Shown piece after piece: positions 50,710-59,739 of a stretch of 64,000 bases of DNA. The stretch covers positions 40,168 through 104,167 of the forward strand of contig CBFHJH010000010.1 of assembly GCA_965656185.1 (NCBI GenBank), read 5' to 3'. The position numbers and the translations under genes are program-made. Origin of the DNA: Croceimicrobium sp965656185. Lineage in GTDB: Bacteria; Bacteroidota; Bacteroidia; Flavobacteriales; Schleiferiaceae. Position 1 is the stretch's first letter. The number at the start of each line of letters is the position of its first letter. The notes beneath the pieces were generated by a model, which saw nothing but the letters and a program-made list of their open reading frames with translations, ran no database searches and had not been told where the DNA came from.

Positions 50710-53244
50710 ATGTTTCGCATCTTATTTTTTCTGATGCCCATTTCCCTGTGGGCTCAAGTCACGGTCTTCGACGCTTTCAAGGACGGTGATTTTAATCAAA
50801 ACCCCACCTGGTGGGGCGACACTAATTCTTTTCAAGTTGAAACAGGTTTGCGCTTAAACGATAGCCTGGCCGGAACAGCTTATTTGGCAACCTACAGCCC
50901 CATAAGCGAAGGGGCCGCCTGGTACTTTAAACTTCGGCTTGATTTTAATCCCAGTAGCTCCAATTTTACCGATTTGGTCGTAATGAGTGATCGAGATAGT
51001 CTCGGGCAAGGTTTTCGCGGCTATTTCCTACGGGTGGGTAATAGCAAGGACCAAATATGCCTCTGGCGCAGTGATGGTTCTAGTGCTCAGTCGCTTTTTT
51101 GCAGCCATGAAGACTTGCTTGATCACCCTAGTTTAGATCTAGAAATTCGGCTATCGCGGGACCTCGATTTCTGGTGGCGGTTGGAATTAGCTTTAAATGG
51201 CGCCCCATTTGTAAGCATAGATAGTATTTTGGATAGCAGCTACCGCTTGTCTAGGGCGGCGGGTTGGATATGTAATTATACCAAAACTCGGTCCGATCGG
51301 TTTTACTTGGATAGTATTCATTGGCAGGGCTTTCCCGCCTTAGATTCCGTAGCGCCGCAGATCGAAGACCAGGCCTTTATTAGCCCTAAGGTTTTAAGAC
51401 TGTTTGCCAATGAAAGTGTTTTGGCTTTAGACTCAGCTCTGGTAGATGGGCTTAAACTTCAATTAATGGGAGGGGCCCAAGAGGCAGATTCACTGGATCT
51501 ACTGGCCAGCCAAAGCTTTCCGGCAAATGATAGTTTTCGACTAGCGGTTTTTGGTTTGCAAGATCCATTTGGGAATAAACGCGATACCTTTTTAGACCTT
51601 TACCGATTGGAAGCCAATTGGGGGGACCTACGTATTAATGAGATCATGGCCGACCCCAGTCCGGTAGTGGGTTCAAGCCTTCTAGGGTTTCCTGAACAGG
51701 AGTATTTGGAATTGGTAAACCGGCGCCTGCGACCCTTGGATCTAAAAGGCTGGCAATTAATGATCGGAGCGCAGCGCTTTGCCTTAGATGGGGTGGAGCT
51801 TAAGCCGTTAGAATATTTGCTGCTGATCGATGAAGACGGAAGGAGTGATTGGCCGATCGAAGCTTCCATTGCCACGCTTCCCTGGTCTACTTATCAATTA
51901 AAGAATGAGGGAGTATTTATCGGTTTGCTTTCGCCTGAAGGCTATTGGATCGATACTCTGAGCTACCGTCTGGAATGGTACGGGAGTGAGGAAAAGTCTG
52001 AGGGCGGTTGGAGTTTAGCCTGCAAGAACATAGATCTTGACTGCCGTGGTGCGGGGAACTGGACCGCTAGCATCGAAGAGGAAGGCGGCAGCCCCAATGC
52101 TTTGAACTCAGTGGCAAACCTTCCGGCCGACACCTTGGCACCCAAGCTATTATCGGTAGAAGTGGACCGTAGTGATTTTGTTAAGTTTTTTTTTGATGAA
52201 GCGATCTTCTTAGACTCGACCGCTTATTCTCTCTCACCTGAATTAACGGCAGAGAGCCTGTGGGTAGTGGGTAAGAGCTTGGCAATCTTTTTTAAAGAGC
52301 CCATGCAGGAGGGGCTTCTTTATCAACTGGACTGGACTGGAGCCCTTCGCGATTGTTTTGGGAATTTTTGGTGGGAAGAGCCTTCATTTGGCCTCGGGGC
52401 TCGGGCGCCGAAGCAGTCTGTTTTGGTCAGTGAGGTTCTTTTTAACCCTGTGCCTGAAGGCTGCGACTTTATTGAGATCTATAATGCCAGCGGACAAATT
52501 ATAGACCTGCGGGAGCTTAGTTTGGCCAAGTGGGATCGCAGCACCAACACGCTAGGAGCGACCTTCCCATTGACAGACCAAGCGCGCATTCTACGGCCGG
52601 CAGAAGTTTTGGTATTATGCGAAGACGAGGAAGCTTTACGGAAGACGCATCAGGCGAAAGCCGAACAGATCATTAAAATGGACTTACCAAGCTTAGGCGA
52701 CGAAGGTGTGGCGCTTGTTTTACAGAATGCTTATGCAGAAAGGGTAGACCAAGTAGAAGTTGACGCCGCTTGGCATGCTCCTTTTTTAGGTGACCTAGAA
52801 GGGGTAAGTCTAAAGCGCAGATACTGGGAAGGACCGGCCATAAAGGAATGGCATTGGGAAAGTAGCTCTCGGGCGGAGGGATACGCCAGTCCAGGTTGGA
52901 TCGATTGGCCTAATACCGCGCTTAGCACGCAGGCCTGGCAAGCTTCTGAAGCCTACTTTAGTCCGAACGACGATGGATTTAAGGATCAAGTAACTTTTAC
53001 TTATCGCTTTGAGCAAGGCGGAAATTGGGGGCAAGTAGATATCTTCGACCGAAGTGGTAATTTACGACGTAAATTGGTGGGTGGTGAGAGTTTGTCTAGC
53101 CAAGGAAGCTTCATTTGGTATGGAGAAGATGATAATGGCGCCGCCTGCGAAAGTGGAATTTATTTAGTGGTTTTACGGAGTATTAACGACCAAAGCGGTG
53201 AAAGCAAACAAATTTGTAACGTAGTATTAAGTAGAGAGCGATGA
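50710..53244 (+). CDS. Secreted lamin-tail-domain protein with T9SS/CHU_C-like end
   Basis: 844 aa. Signal peptide MFRILFFLMPISLWAQ. N-terminal carbohydrate-binding-like fold (about 20-215), then two lamin-tail domains: one beginning INEIMADPSP at about 308, one beginning VSEVLFNPVPEGCDF at about 572, and a C-terminal domain with FSPNDDGFKD and IWYGEDDNGAACESGIYLVVL (about 745-840), the gliding-motility-associated/FlgD-like end used as a type IX secretion signal. So it is exported and attached to, or released from, the surface. No catalytic motif. Probably an adhesin or a cell-surface structural protein. Its stop overlaps the exonuclease start by four bases. Confidence 0.88.
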   Translation: MFRILFFLMPISLWAQVTVFDAFKDGDFNQNPTWWGDTNSFQVETGLRLNDSLAGTAYLATYSPISEGAAWYFKLRLDFNPSSSNFTDLVVMSDRDSLGQGFRGYFLRVGNSKDQICLWRSDGSSAQSLFCSHEDLLDHPSLDLEIRLSRDLDFWWRLELALNGAPFVSIDSILDSSYRLSRAAGWICNYTKTRSDRFYLDSIHWQGFPALDSVAPQIEDQAFISPKVLRLFANESVLALDSALVDGLKLQLMGGAQEADSLDLLASQSFPANDSFRLAVFGLQDPFGNKRDTFLDLYRLEANWGDLRINEIMADPSPVVGSSLLGFPEQEYLELVNRRLRPLDLKGWQLMIGAQRFALDGVELKPLEYLLLIDEDGRSDWPIEASIATLPWSTYQLKNEGVFIGLLSPEGYWIDTLSYRLEWYGSEEKSEGGWSLACKNIDLDCRGAGNWTASIEEEGGSPNALNSVANLPADTLAPKLLSVEVDRSDFVKFFFDEAIFLDSTAYSLSPELTAESLWVVGKSLAIFFKEPMQEGLLYQLDWTGALRDCFGNFWWEEPSFGLGARAPKQSVLVSEVLFNPVPEGCDFIEIYNASGQIIDLRELSLAKWDRSTNTLGATFPLTDQARILRPAEVLVLCEDEEALRKTHQAKAEQIIKMDLPSLGDEGVALVLQNAYAERVDQVEVDAAWHAPFLGDLEGVSLKRRYWEGPAIKEWHWESSSRAEGYASPGWIDWPNTALSTQAWQASEAYFSPNDDGFKDQVTFTYRFEQGGNWGQVDIFDRSGNLRRKLVGGESLSSQGSFIWYGEDDNGAACESGIYLVVLRSINDQSGESKQICNVVLSRER

Positions 53245-53957
53245 AAGCAAATTATTTACAACAGATCTTATTCTTAGATATTGAAACGGTGAGTAGCAAA
53301 GCCAAATTTGAGGAGCTTAGCGAAGAATGGCAGGCCTTATGGGCAGATAAAACCCGTTTTCAGCGGGCGGAGGATGAAAGTCTGGCTGAATTTTACCCGA
53401 AACGTGCCGGTATCTTAGCAGAGTTTGGCAAAATCGTTTGTATCTCTTGCGGCTTTTTTAGCAATCAAAATGGCCTTTGGGAGTTTCGTAGTAAGAGTTT
53501 TGCTTCCGATGATGAAGCTGAGATCCTGCTCGATTTTGCCAATTTATTGGAACGGATGCCTAATTACCGATTGTGCGCGCACAATGGTAAAGAGTTCGAC
53601 TTTCCCTATCTCAGCCGCCGAATGATCATTAAGCAGGTAAAGTTGCCCGGTCAATTGAATAATGCCGGGAAGAAGCCCTGGGAAGTTCCTCATTTGGACA
53701 CCATGGATTTGTGGAAGTTCGGCGATTTTAAGAATTATACCAGCTTAAAGTTATTGGCGGCTACCTTCGGAATTCCCAGCCCCAAGGACGATATTGACGG
53801 TAGCATGGTTGGACCCACTTACTGGGAGGAAAATGACTTGGAGCGTATTCGGGTTTACTGCGAGAAGGACGTGCTTACCCTAGCTAAGGTCTTTTTAAGA
53901 ATAAGTCAGACCGATATCCCAGAAGACTTTCAAGTAATCAGTGCAGAGTCGCCTTAG
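53241..53957 (+). CDS. Predicted 3'-5' exonuclease, PolB-like
   Basis: 238 aa. RNase H-fold exonuclease: motif I LFLDIETVS (DxE), motif II CAHNGKEFDFPYLSRRM at about 115, motif III RVYCEKDVLTLAKVFLR near 208. All three DEDD residues are visible. This is the DNA_pol_B_exo2 family (PF10108), stand-alone exonucleases of unknown role. It overlaps the secreted lamin-tail gene by four bases, an unrelated partner, so this looks like packing, not function. Confidence 0.88.
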   Translation: MKANYLQQILFLDIETVSSKAKFEELSEEWQALWADKTRFQRAEDESLAEFYPKRAGILAEFGKIVCISCGFFSNQNGLWEFRSKSFASDDEAEILLDFANLLERMPNYRLCAHNGKEFDFPYLSRRMIIKQVKLPGQLNNAGKKPWEVPHLDTMDLWKFGDFKNYTSLKLLAATFGIPSPKDDIDGSMVGPTYWEENDLERIRVYCEKDVLTLAKVFLRISQTDIPEDFQVISAESP

Positions 53958-54002
53958 TTTTCAGGCTAGCTTTCGTAATTTCAAGCTTTTAAATAAAGAA
54001 AA

Positions 54003-55787
54003 ATGGAGGAGCGACATCAGTACCCCTTGGGTTTAATCGGTAATTGTGCCTACTTGGCAATGATTCATAAGGACACCAATGTAGATTGGATGTGCTTGCC
54101 GCGCTTTGATTCTTCCTTTGTTTTTGGGCGTTTGATCGCGGGAGAGCAAGGGGGTGAATTTTCAGTGAAACCAGCCGAAGGGACCTACCAAAGCAGTCAG
54201 CGGTATTTGCGTAATACCAATGTTTTGGAAACCGAGGTTAGCCAGGGAGGAGACGCCTACAAAGTGACGGATATGGCTCCGCGCTTCATGCAGGCCGATC
54301 GCTATTACCGTCCTTTAATGTTGGTCCGTAAGATTGAACCGGTCCGCGGCTTGCCTCGAGTAAAAGTGCGTTGTACTCCTAAGGGCGAATATGGCAAACT
54401 TGACCTGAAACGGGAGCGTGGAAGTAATCACCTTCGATTTCATGGCTTAGCGGAAACCTTGCGCTTAACCACCGACATCCCCCTTAGTTATATTGTCGAG
54501 GATCAGGAGTTCGTGGTAGATCGACCTTTCTATTTATTCCTTAGCTATGGAGTGCCTTTAGAGGGGGAGATCGTTAAAACCGCGGAGAACTTTCTAAGTC
54601 AAACCACCAAATACTGGCAACGTTGGGTAAAGTCGACCAGTATTGGAAAGCTGTATCAAAAAGAAGTGATTCGCTCGGCCCTCACCCTTAAGATCTGTCA
54701 GTATGAAGATACTGGAGCCATTGTTGCGGCGCCGACCACTTCTTTACCTGAAATTGATGGTGGTGGAAGAAACTGGGACTATCGTTTTTCTTGGATGCGC
54801 GATACCTTTTACACCTTGAACGCCTTTAATCATATTGGCCATTTCGAAGAGATGGAGAAATACTTCTCTTTCTTGGCCAATATACCCATGCATGAAAAAG
54901 ACCGAATTCAGCCACTCTACGGCATTGTAGGCCAGAGCACCTTAACGGAGGAGAGCTTGGATTTACCCGGTTATTTGGGAAATAACGCCCCAGTAAGGAT
55001 CGGGAACGACGCCTATACCCACATTCAGAATGATGTGTACGGACAAATTCTCTTGGCTATTTTACCACTTTATGTAGACCGAAGATTTCAGTCCTTTACC
55101 AGCAGTTCGGAGCAATTAGTGCTTTCGGTACTAGAGAAGATCGAGAAGACGATCGATGAAGTAGATGCCGGACTTTGGGAGTTTAGGGGAATGGCCTTAC
55201 AGCATAGTTATACTAACTTGTTCCAATGGGCCGGAAGTGCGGCGGCAGCTAAGATCGCCGAAACCTTTAATTACCCTGATGTAGCTCGATTGGCACGGGC
55301 CCTTCAAAAAAGAGCAGCCCAGAATATTGAAAAAACCTATTCGCCAGAGCGGAAGGTGTACACCCACGCGGTGAATTCGCCTCATTTAGATGCCAGCACC
55401 TTGCAGATGATCATGATGAATTACATTCCTCATGACTCTCAAAAAGCTAAGGATCATTTGGCGGCGCTTGAAAAAGAGTTAAAGATCGGAAAGGGATTAT
55501 TTTATCGTTATGTACATGAAGACGATTTCGGTAAACCCGAGAATACTTTCTTGATCTGTGGTTTTTGGTATGTAGAAGCATTGGCTTGTGTTGGGCGCAT
55601 TGAGGAAGCCCAAGAGTCTTTCGAATACCTCTGTGGCTACGGAAACCATTTAGGTTTATTAAGTGAAGATATCGATCCGAAAACGGGGAGCCAATGGGGT
55701 AATTTCCCGCAAGCTTACAGTCACGTTGGATTGGTAAATGCCGCCTATCGAATAAACAATAAGCTGAACGAACCTAATTTTCTTTAG
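54003..55787 (+). CDS. Glycoside hydrolase family 15 protein (glucoamylase/trehalase type)
   Basis: 594 aa, no signal peptide, so cytoplasmic. N-terminal super-beta-sandwich (about 1-200, with GNCAYLAMIHKDTNVDWMCLPRFDS), then an (alpha/alpha)6 barrel (about 230-590): GGGRNWDYRFSWMRD at about 255 and SEDIDPKTGSQWGNFPQAYSH at about 562, the acid and base regions. Such intracellular GH15 enzymes cleave alpha-1,4 or trehalose; the neighbour is a complete trehalose-synthesis gene, facing it tail to tail with a four-base stop overlap, which makes trehalase attractive. The activity itself is inferred. Confidence 0.88.
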   Translation: MEERHQYPLGLIGNCAYLAMIHKDTNVDWMCLPRFDSSFVFGRLIAGEQGGEFSVKPAEGTYQSSQRYLRNTNVLETEVSQGGDAYKVTDMAPRFMQADRYYRPLMLVRKIEPVRGLPRVKVRCTPKGEYGKLDLKRERGSNHLRFHGLAETLRLTTDIPLSYIVEDQEFVVDRPFYLFLSYGVPLEGEIVKTAENFLSQTTKYWQRWVKSTSIGKLYQKEVIRSALTLKICQYEDTGAIVAAPTTSLPEIDGGGRNWDYRFSWMRDTFYTLNAFNHIGHFEEMEKYFSFLANIPMHEKDRIQPLYGIVGQSTLTEESLDLPGYLGNNAPVRIGNDAYTHIQNDVYGQILLAILPLYVDRRFQSFTSSSEQLVLSVLEKIEKTIDEVDAGLWEFRGMALQHSYTNLFQWAGSAAAAKIAETFNYPDVARLARALQKRAAQNIEKTYSPERKVYTHAVNSPHLDASTLQMIMMNYIPHDSQKAKDHLAALEKELKIGKGLFYRYVHEDDFGKPENTFLICGFWYVEALACVGRIEEAQESFEYLCGYGNHLGLLSEDIDPKTGSQWGNFPQAYSHVGLVNAAYRINNKLNEPNFL

Positions 55788-57970
55788 TCCAGATCGGCTA
55801 GTTCACTGAGGAGCTGACGCACTGCTTCGGGGTCGCTTACATTCATTCGCGCCCGCGTAAATTCATTACCCACTTTTATGGTGTAGTGCTTATCGCCTAA
55901 TGCTTCAAAAATATACTCATCCGTACGGTCGTCGCCCGCAGCTAAGATAAAGTCAGGGGCATAAGTTTTTTTCAAGCGCAAGGCGGCTTTTCCTTTATTC
56001 GAAGCCATGGGCTTAACCTCGATAATGTTATTCCCGGCCATTACTTCGATCTCTTTCTCGGCCATCATATGCTTTAAGTGGCTATTGAGTTCGCTGCTGC
56101 GGAAAGCGGCCAAGCCAGCGTCAACCTTGCGGTAATGCCAAACCAAGGAATTTTTCTTTTCCTCCAAGAAAGAGCCCGGCGTTCGGTCTACGTAAAAGTT
56201 GATCACGGTTCTGGCGTCATCTTTCCAGTAATTATCGGATGGCAGGTCTGGGTTGATTTCCCAATCGCCACCATTGGATTTAAACCATATACCATGTTCG
56301 GCAGCCATGTCTATGGGATATTCTCCTAAGACCCTTTCGAGGAATTCGGCCGGCCGGCCGCTAATAATGGCCACTTTGGTGTTTTTAGCGTAGATCAACT
56401 TCTCCAAGATCTCCCGCAATTTTACATCGGGAACACATTTTTCCGGATCGGATTGAAAAGGGACCAAGGTGCCGTCATAGTCGAGCAGGATCAGTCGCTT
56501 TTCGGCTTTTTGATAGCGTTCTTTTAGTTCTTCTTTTTGCTGGTCATTGAGGCTGCTGTAATGAAGGCGTGTTTGTTTCTTCTTAACCTCTCTCAAGTTT
56601 TCATAAAAGAAATCTACCCAGTGAAAGATATTGTAGTTCTGAAGGGTTTCCTGCATAACGGCCATTCGTCGTGCCGCTTCCTGCGAATCCATTTCCAGCG
56701 CCTCTTTGATACTGCGAGTGAGGGCTTGTTGGTCATTGGGGTTTACCAAGATCGACTCGGATAATTCTTTGGCCGAACCGGCCATCTCCGAAAGGATCAG
56801 TACTCCATCGCGCTGGGTACGCGAAGCGATATATTCCTTACAAACAAGGTTCATACCATCACGAATTGGCGTAATTAGGGCAATGTCGCTTAGCACATAA
56901 AAGGCCGAAAGCTCTGCCAGCGGAAAACTACGGTAGAAGTAATGGATGGGCCGCCAGTTCATATCGGCAAAGTAGCCATTGATCTTTCCTACTAATTCAT
57001 CTACATCGTCTTTAAGGCGACCATAGGAGGGCACCTGATGCCTAGAAGGAACTACGATCATGATTAAAGAAACCTTGCCGTGATAGCTTGGGTTTTCTTC
57101 CAGAAAGCGCCTAAACGCGATCAGGCGATCGGGAATACCTTTAGAATAGTCGAGCCGATCGACACTGAGAATGACCTTGCCTTCGCCAATCGCTTCCTTG
57201 TATTTTTGGACGTATTGTAAGGTTTGTTTCTCCCGAGCTTGTTCGGCATATTTCTTATAGTCGATCCCCATGGGAAGGGCATCAACCTCTATGCGTCTAC
57301 CTTTTACGGTAATGGTGTTATTGCGGTACATAAAGTCCGTAAGACGATGTACAGAGCTCAAGAAGTGACGCATATCGTCGTAAGTATGAAAAGCGATGAA
57401 ATCGCTGCCCAGCATACCTTCTAACAACTCTTTGCGCCAAGGAAGCATGCGGAATATCTCGTAGGACGGAAAGGGAATATGCTGGAAAAAGCCAATGCTG
57501 GCATTGGGTAATTCCTCGCGTAACATTTGCGGCACCAACATGAGCTGGTAATCGTGCACCCAGATCACATCTTCTTTATCGGCCACCGCTAAAATGGCAT
57601 CGGCAAACTTGCGGTTTACTTCTATATAAGACTGCCACTGCTCTTCGTGGTACTCGATATACTGCACAAAATAGTGAAAGGCCGGCCAAAGGGTTTGGTT
57701 GCTAAAGCCTAAATAATAACCTTCGAGATCAGCTTCATTAAGGAAAACTGGAGCCATATTTTCACCCTTGAGCTCTGTGCTAACTCTTCGTTGGTCTTGT
57801 TTATCGTCGAACACCTTTCCGGGCCAACCCAGCCATACGTTCTCCCCTTCTTTATAGATAGATCCTAGTCCGGTGGCTAGTCCTCCTTCGGAGGGAATGA
57901 AGTGATAGCCATCTTGTGCTTTTTCGGCTCTTACGGGTAAGCGATTCGATACGATTATGGTTTTAGACAT
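55784..57970 (-). CDS. otsAB: Fused trehalose-6-phosphate synthase/trehalose-6-phosphate phosphatase
   Basis: 728 aa. OtsA-type GT20 domain (about 1-470): VSNRLPV, VWVHDYQLMLVPQMLRE, HIPFPSYEIFRML, SVDRLDYSKGIPDRL, RDGMNLVCKEYI. OtsB-type HAD phosphatase (about 480-728): LILLDYDGTLVPF with the nucleophile Asp, AIISGRPAEFL, and AAGDDRTDEYIF. Makes trehalose from UDP- or ADP-glucose and glucose-6-P, for osmotic or desiccation protection. The fusion is well known in plants and some bacteria. Tail-to-tail with GH15, four-base overlap. Together a make-and-break cycle for trehalose. Confidence 0.95.
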   Translation of the reverse strand: MSKTIIVSNRLPVRAEKAQDGYHFIPSEGGLATGLGSIYKEGENVWLGWPGKVFDDKQDQRRVSTELKGENMAPVFLNEADLEGYYLGFSNQTLWPAFHYFVQYIEYHEEQWQSYIEVNRKFADAILAVADKEDVIWVHDYQLMLVPQMLREELPNASIGFFQHIPFPSYEIFRMLPWRKELLEGMLGSDFIAFHTYDDMRHFLSSVHRLTDFMYRNNTITVKGRRIEVDALPMGIDYKKYAEQAREKQTLQYVQKYKEAIGEGKVILSVDRLDYSKGIPDRLIAFRRFLEENPSYHGKVSLIMIVVPSRHQVPSYGRLKDDVDELVGKINGYFADMNWRPIHYFYRSFPLAELSAFYVLSDIALITPIRDGMNLVCKEYIASRTQRDGVLILSEMAGSAKELSESILVNPNDQQALTRSIKEALEMDSQEAARRMAVMQETLQNYNIFHWVDFFYENLREVKKKQTRLHYSSLNDQQKEELKERYQKAEKRLILLDYDGTLVPFQSDPEKCVPDVKLREILEKLIYAKNTKVAIISGRPAEFLERVLGEYPIDMAAEHGIWFKSNGGDWEINPDLPSDNYWKDDARTVINFYVDRTPGSFLEEKKNSLVWHYRKVDAGLAAFRSSELNSHLKHMMAEKEIEVMAGNNIIEVKPMASNKGKAALRLKKTYAPDFILAAGDDRTDEYIFEALGDKHYTIKVGNEFTRARMNVSDPEAVRQLLSELADLD

Positions 57971-58071
57971 ATTCCTGTTTGTCGGTTGAAGTTCGTAAGA
58001 ATTTATGGATCAACCAGTAAGATCCCCGTTTTTCTGGAAGGTAGGTTTTCGGTGATTCGTACTTTAGGGGC

Positions 58072-59739
58072 ATGGAAGAAGTTCCGATTTTAAGTTTACA
58101 GAATCTAAGGGTCAGCAGTGATAGCCAAGACTTGGTCAAAGGCTTGAGTTTCGATCTTAAAGCCGGTGCCACCTTGGCCATTGTGGGTGAGTCGGGCTCG
58201 GGTAAGTCGCTCAGTAGCTTAGCGCTGATGGGCCTTTTACCGAATTCGCTTCAGGCGCAAGCCCAAATCCACTTCGATGGCAAGAATCTTCTAAGCTTAT
58301 CTGAAAAGGAATGGTCCAAAGTGCGGGGCGCCGAAATTGCCATGATCTTTCAGGAGCCTATGTCGGCTTTGAACCCTTCCATGACCTGCGGCGGACAAGT
58401 GGCCGAGATGTTGGCCTTGCACCAAGATTGGTCTGTTTCTCGGATAAAGTCGGAGGTGATCGAACTCTTTCAAAAAGTAGAGCTGCCACGTGTAGAGCAG
58501 ATATACGACTCTTATCCGCATCAATTAAGTGGAGGGCAAAAGCAGCGGGTAATGATCGCGATGGCCGTGGCCAATAAGCCGAAATTACTCATTGCCGACG
58601 AACCCACTACGGCTTTGGATGTCTCGGTACAAGCGGAAATTTTAAACCTTTTACAAGATTTGCAGCGCGAATTCGGCATGGCGATGATCTTTATATCGCA
58701 TGATTTAGCCTTAGTACGTGATCTGGCCGATGAGGTTTTAGTGATGTATCAAGGGGAAGTGAAGGAGCATGCCAGTAGTGAGGCGGTTTTTAATCGGCCT
58801 CAAGATCCTTACACTAAAGGGCTAATTGCCTGTCGACCGCAGGCAGAGAAAGCATATAAGAGACTGCCTTTGGTACGTGATTTTTTGCAGGAAAAGGCAC
58901 CACGTTTAGAGCTTATCTCTCGCCAAGCTCGAATTGAAAAGGCTAAGGAATACCTCGAAAAGGAGGCACTCTTTGAGGTGAAGGATCTCTCGAAGATCTA
59001 CCGTCAAAAGAAAGGTTTACTGGGGCGTGAAGTGGAGGTCGTGGGTCTCAAGGACTTTAACTTAAAGGTTTATCCAGGCGAAAGCTTAGGTTTGGTTGGA
59101 GAATCGGGTTCTGGCAAGAGCACTTTTGGGAGACTCTTGGTAGGTCTAGAAAAAGCGGCTTCGGGCGAGATCTTTTACAAGAATAAGGATATCGCTCAGG
59201 CGAATTCAAGCGATTGGCGTCATTTGCATCGTGAGATCCAAATTATTTTTCAGGATCCTTTTGCTAGCCTCAATCCACGTTTGAAGATCGGTGAGGCGAT
59301 CAGTGAAGTATTGCGCTACAACCTTAATTTTACCAAGGCGGAGGCCCAAAAGGAGGCCAAAGATTTGCTGGAAAAGGTAGGTCTAAGAGCCGATTATTAC
59401 GGACGATATCCACATGAGTTTAGCGGGGGACAAAGACAGCGTATTGGAATTGCTCGGGCCTTAGCCTTGAACCCGAAATTTATCGTTTGTGATGAATCTG
59501 TGAGCGCTTTGGATGTTTCGGTTCAAGCGCAGATCTTGAATTTGCTTAACGACCTCAAGGCGGAGTTTGGCTTTACCTATCTCTTTATTTCGCATGACTT
59601 GCAGGTCGTTAATTATTTCTGCGACAGGGTCGTGGTAATGCAGAATGGTGAATTGGTCGAAATTGGAATTTCGGATGAGCTGTACCAAAATCCTAAGGAC
59701 AACTATACCAAAATGTTGATAGATTCAGCGCCGCACTAG
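58072..59739 (+). CDS. Fused dual-ATPase of a peptide/oligopeptide ABC transporter (YejF/DppDF type)
   Basis: 555 aa with two ABC cassettes in one chain: Walker A GESGSGKSLSS (about 43) and GESGSGKSTFG (about 345), signatures LSGGQKQRVMIAMAVA (about 150) and FSGGQRQRIGIARAL (about 455), Walker B LLIADEPTTALDVS and FIVCDESVSALDVS, and ISHDLALVRD/ISHDLQVVN loops. This matches OppD/OppF-type subunits fused as in YejF. No permease or binding protein is encoded nearby, so partners lie elsewhere. Monocistronic, with its stop (CTAG) overlapping the convergent gene. Confidence 0.92.
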   Translation: MEEVPILSLQNLRVSSDSQDLVKGLSFDLKAGATLAIVGESGSGKSLSSLALMGLLPNSLQAQAQIHFDGKNLLSLSEKEWSKVRGAEIAMIFQEPMSALNPSMTCGGQVAEMLALHQDWSVSRIKSEVIELFQKVELPRVEQIYDSYPHQLSGGQKQRVMIAMAVANKPKLLIADEPTTALDVSVQAEILNLLQDLQREFGMAMIFISHDLALVRDLADEVLVMYQGEVKEHASSEAVFNRPQDPYTKGLIACRPQAEKAYKRLPLVRDFLQEKAPRLELISRQARIEKAKEYLEKEALFEVKDLSKIYRQKKGLLGREVEVVGLKDFNLKVYPGESLGLVGESGSGKSTFGRLLVGLEKAASGEIFYKNKDIAQANSSDWRHLHREIQIIFQDPFASLNPRLKIGEAISEVLRYNLNFTKAEAQKEAKDLLEKVGLRADYYGRYPHEFSGGQRQRIGIARALALNPKFIVCDESVSALDVSVQAQILNLLNDLKAEFGFTYLFISHDLQVVNYFCDRVVVMQNGELVEIGISDELYQNPKDNYTKMLIDSAPH

